A stretch of 64,000 nt of DNA, from positions 1-64,000 of the forward strand of contig JBGOZF010000014.1 of assembly GCA_041480065.1 (NCBI GenBank), written 5' to 3'. The translations under genes were made by a program, and so were the position numbers. Shown piece after piece: positions 61,623 through 64,000 of the stretch (positions within the stretch are counted from its first letter, which is position 1; every line of letters starts with the position of its first letter). Source of the stretch: Fen-999 sp041480065 (GTDB lineage: Bacteria > Pseudomonadota > Gammaproteobacteria > Burkholderiales > Rhodocyclaceae). The notes below the pieces were generated by a model, which saw only the letters and a program-made list of their open reading frames with translations, did no database searches and was not told the DNA's origin.

Positions 61623-62147
61623 TCAGGCTGGATTCTGAGCGATTCCCGTCCACCGCACGGCGACGTTCTTCTTGTCGCCGATGAACTCGAGGAAGTCCTG
61701 CGGCGTCTCGAAGCGCTGGCCTTCCAGTATGCCGGCATCCGGCACCGAGTAGATCGAGACGTCGCGATCGACGATGTCCAGCCCGTTGGCGGCGGCGATT
61801 TCGACGATCTGGCTGACCTTGGACAAGACGGATTCGGGCGTGACGAACGGGATCAGCACCCAGATGTCGGTGCCGTTGCGGGCGACCAGATCGGTCTTGC
61901 GCAGGCCATAGCGCAGCTTGCCGGCCAGTTCGACCAGCATCTGCACGGCGTCGCGGGCGCCGTAGGCATCGCCCAAGGCGCGCTGGTTGTGGAAACTGAC
62001 GCAGACCAGGCTGTAACGCAGGCTGTTGGCATAGCGCGCTTGGAGCGCCAGCACCCATTCGAGTACGTAGAGGAATTTCTCCCAGGCAGCGGTGTCTTCT
62101 TTCATGGCGGCGACCTCGGTTTCGGAGAGGAAATTCTGGCTCATCAT
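61623..62147 (-). CDS. Degenerate GGDEF-fold protein
   Basis: This 174-residue protein has the sequence pattern of a GGDEF domain: LVCVSFHNQRALGDAYGARD, LRKTDLVARNGTDIWVLIP and DVSIYSV. The catalytic GGDEF motif is replaced by NGTDI, and the metal-binding region is changed (DLDxFK to SFHNQ). It therefore probably does not make c-di-GMP. It may bind a nucleotide or a protein. It is embedded between two paaK genes on the same strand, with 34- and 65-base gaps, suggesting co-transcription. An ATGATG gives two possible starts. Confidence 0.7.
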   Translation of the reverse strand: MMSQNFLSETEVAAMKEDTAAWEKFLYVLEWVLALQARYANSLRYSLVCVSFHNQRALGDAYGARDAVQMLVELAGKLRYGLRKTDLVARNGTDIWVLIPFVTPESVLSKVSQIVEIAAANGLDIVDRDVSIYSVPDAGILEGQRFETPQDFLEFIGDKKNVAVRWTGIAQNPA

Positions 62148-62212
62148 GGTCTCATGACGATAGCGCGAATAGCGAGGCTTTTCCAGCCCGGGCCGGGGTT
62201 TCTTGTTTTCCC

Positions 62213-63505
62213 CTACTTGGGGCGTCTGTCGATAACGCGCTTGGCCTTGCCGACCGAGCGCTCGATGGTGCCGACGGCCTTGACTTCGATGTGCGTCGAA
62301 ATGCCTACGTAGGACTTGATGTGGTGGGCGAGCTCGTGCGCCGCGTACTCCTTCTCGGCCATGGTGGCGGTGGCGAACTCGGGCTTCATCTCGACGTTGA
62401 CCGTCATCGTGTCCAGGTGGCCGTCGCGCTCGACCTCGATCAGGTAATGCGGCGAGAGCTTTGGCGTCTTGAGGATCTGTTCCTCGATCTGCGACGGGAA
62501 GACATTGACGCCGCGGATGATCAGCATGTCGTCCGAGCGGCCGGTGATCTTGCCGATGCGGCGCATGCTGCGCGCCGTCGGCGGCAGCAGGCGCGTCAGG
62601 TCGCGGGTGCGGTAGCGGATGACCGGCAACGCCTCCTTGGTTAGCGAGGTGAACACGAGTTCGCCCTGCTCGCCGTCCGGTAGCACTTCACCGGTCACCG
62701 GATCGATGATCTCCGGGAAGAAGTGGTCTTCCCAGACCACGGGGCCGTCCTTGGTCTCGGCGCATTCGTTGGCGACCCCGGGGCCGATGACCTCGGACAG
62801 GCCGTAGATATCCACCGCCTGCATGTCGAAGCGGCGTTCGATTTCCTCGCGCATCTGCTGCGTCCACGGCTCGGCGCCGTGTATGCCGATCGACAGGCTG
62901 CACTTGGCCGGGTCGAGACCCTGGCGCACGAACTCGTCGCCGATGGCCAGCATGTAGGAGGGCGTCACCATGATGATGTCCGGCTCGAAGTCCAGGATCA
63001 ACTGCACCTGGCGCTCGGTTTGGCCGCCGCCGAAGGGAATCACGGTGCAGCCGAGGCGCTCGGCGCCGTAATGCGCGCCGAGGCCGCCGGTGAACAGGCC
63101 GTAGCCGTAGGAGACATGCACTTTGTGGCCCGGCCGGCCGCCGGCGGCATAGATCGAGCGCGCCATCAGCCTGGCCCACAGATCAATGTCGTTCCGCGTG
63201 TAGCCGACCACCGTCGGCTTGCCGGTGGTGCCGCTGGAGGCATGAACCCGCACCACCTTTTCGCGCGGCACGGCGAACATCTTGAACGGGTAGTTCTCGC
63301 GCAGGTCCTGCTTGGTGGTGAAGGGGAACCTGGCCAGGTCAGCCAGGCTCTTCAGGTCCTCGGGCCGCACGCCGGCGTCGTCGAACTTCTTCCGGTAGTG
63401 GGCAACGTTGTCGTAAGCGTGCTTGAGCGACCAGCGCATGCGGGTCAGTTGCAGGGCCGCGATTTCGTCGCGGCTGGCGTTCTCGATGGCGTCGAGTCCG
63501 GTCAT
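62213..63505 (-). CDS. paaK: Phenylacetate-CoA ligase (second copy)
   Basis: The product is 430 residues. The same motifs as in the first copy are present: HASSGTTGKPTVVGYTRNDI, DIYGLSEVIGPGVANE, RYRTRDLTRLLPP and GRSDDMLIIRGVNVFPSQIE. Divergence in the N-terminal and substrate-binding parts suggests a distinct substrate, for example phenylacetate versus hydroxyphenylacetate or another aryl acid. It follows the PaaI-type gene by 35 bases. GGAGG lies just upstream of the ATG. Confidence 0.93.
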   Translation of the reverse strand: MTGLDAIENASRDEIAALQLTRMRWSLKHAYDNVAHYRKKFDDAGVRPEDLKSLADLARFPFTTKQDLRENYPFKMFAVPREKVVRVHASSGTTGKPTVVGYTRNDIDLWARLMARSIYAAGGRPGHKVHVSYGYGLFTGGLGAHYGAERLGCTVIPFGGGQTERQVQLILDFEPDIIMVTPSYMLAIGDEFVRQGLDPAKCSLSIGIHGAEPWTQQMREEIERRFDMQAVDIYGLSEVIGPGVANECAETKDGPVVWEDHFFPEIIDPVTGEVLPDGEQGELVFTSLTKEALPVIRYRTRDLTRLLPPTARSMRRIGKITGRSDDMLIIRGVNVFPSQIEEQILKTPKLSPHYLIEVERDGHLDTMTVNVEMKPEFATATMAEKEYAAHELAHHIKSYVGISTHIEVKAVGTIERSVGKAKRVIDRRPK

Positions 63506-63540
63506 GGTGAGGCCTCCTTGAGGCGCGAATTATCCCTCAG

Positions 63541-63981
63541 TTAGCCAGTACTTTCGTCGGTCTCGAAGAAGTGCCCCTTGATGCGGGCCGCCCGGCCGCG
63601 AAACACGGCCACCAGCTTCCCTTCCTGGTTGGTGACTTCGATGTCGTAGAGTCCGCTGCGGCCACCCTGGTACCGGGCGTGGCCGGAGGCGGTCAGCAGG
63701 TCGCCCAGGTGCGCCGGGGCCAGGAAGTTGATGTCCACGCCGGCGGCGACCGTGCGGTGGTTGAAGCTGTTGCAGGCATAGGCAAAGGTGGAATCGGCAA
63801 CGGCGAAGATGAAGCCGCCGTGGCAGGTTCCGTGGCCGTTGACCATGTCGGCCCGCACGGGCATGCTGAGCGTCGCCGAGCCGGGACCGACCGCGAGTAT
63901 CTTCATGCCCAGCCCACGGGCGGCGTGGTCGTCGGGCCACATGATTTCGGCACAGCGTTCGGCAATATCAAGCGGGCTCAC
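63541..63981 (-). CDS. paaI: PaaI-type phenylacetyl-CoA thioesterase
   Basis: This 146-residue hotdog-fold thioesterase has the motif NGHGTCHGGFIFAVADSTFA, where the Gly-Gly and the catalytic Asp are typical of PaaI. PaaI hydrolyses aberrant phenylacetyl-CoA epoxide-derived thioesters. It precedes paaK on the minus strand in one apparent transcript. The remaining 19 bases to the window edge hold no start signal that can be judged. Confidence 0.9.
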   Translation of the reverse strand: MSPLDIAERCAEIMWPDDHAARGLGMKILAVGPGSATLSMPVRADMVNGHGTCHGGFIFAVADSTFAYACNSFNHRTVAAGVDINFLAPAHLGDLLTASGHARYQGGRSGLYDIEVTNQEGKLVAVFRGRAARIKGHFFETDESTG

Positions 63982-64000
63982 GGAAGGCTCCGGGTATCGG

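Overview
The window reads as a high-GC betaproteobacterial chromosome, most likely Rhodocyclales-like (Azoarcus/Thauera/Denitratisoma type). This is inferred from three things: a KorAB-type 2-oxoglutarate oxidoreductase next to dedicated flavoproteins, two phenylacetate-CoA ligases with a PaaI-type thioesterase, and the betaproteobacterial order mla - ibaG - murA - his - hit - tat - degP - nif3. A PHA phasin and LPS/Kdo genes also fit. No rRNA, tRNA or CRISPR array was seen.

Layout. 1-2.3 kb is an accessory patch: the 5' part of a T6SS vgrG, a low-GC membrane protein, a C-terminal remnant of an ArdC-like antirestriction gene, and a bacteriohemerythrin. 2.5-8.0 kb (minus) is a translationally coupled four-gene unit: an NAD(P)H/Fe-S flavoprotein, a second flavoprotein, KorA and KorB. 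This unit would oxidise a 2-oxoacid and pass electrons to ferredoxin and/or NADP. 8.2-13.5 kb (plus) holds hrpA, which carries an apparent in-frame repeat insertion, an EI24 membrane protein and a CinA-domain protein. 13.6-17.1 kb (minus) holds a phasin with a PhaR-like operator layout and the kdsD-kdsC-lptC-lptA operon; a Kef-type antiporter is divergent from kdsD.

19-39 kb is a large MSHA-type (mannose-sensitive haemagglutinin-like) type IV pilus locus, transcribed mainly on the minus strand: a sigma-54 response regulator, mshM, mshL, mshN, mshE, mshG, mshI, mshJ and mshK, followed by several pseudopilins. Two toxin-antitoxin-like PIN pairs sit among the pilin genes. An adenylate cyclase and an orphan membrane histidine kinase lie beside the pilins and may provide regulation. 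The locus also contains several interspersed repeats.

39.4-54.4 kb is housekeeping: mlaFEDACB (phospholipid trafficking), ibaG, murA, and a histidine cluster hisGD-(hisC inverted)-hisBHAFIE. These are followed by a HIT protein, tatA-(terminator)-tatBC and a DegP-like protease. 54.5-64 kb holds a Nif3-like protein, a FimV-like TPR protein, an FAH hydrolase, a small secreted protein, msrA, an SrkA-type kinase, a methyltransferase, and two paaK genes flanking a degenerate GGDEF protein, then a PaaI-type thioesterase. The phenylacetyl-CoA genes and the Kor unit together suggest anaerobic aromatic catabolism, where KorAB-type enzymes can supply electrons for ring reduction. The ring-reduction genes themselves are not in this window.

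Non-coding structure is a main point of interest. There are at least three repeat families: a ~110-bp GC-rich element that abuts the start codons of mshG and hisF and has a relative inside hrpA, and two families of long intergenic inverted repeats whose arms are built from ~9-bp units.
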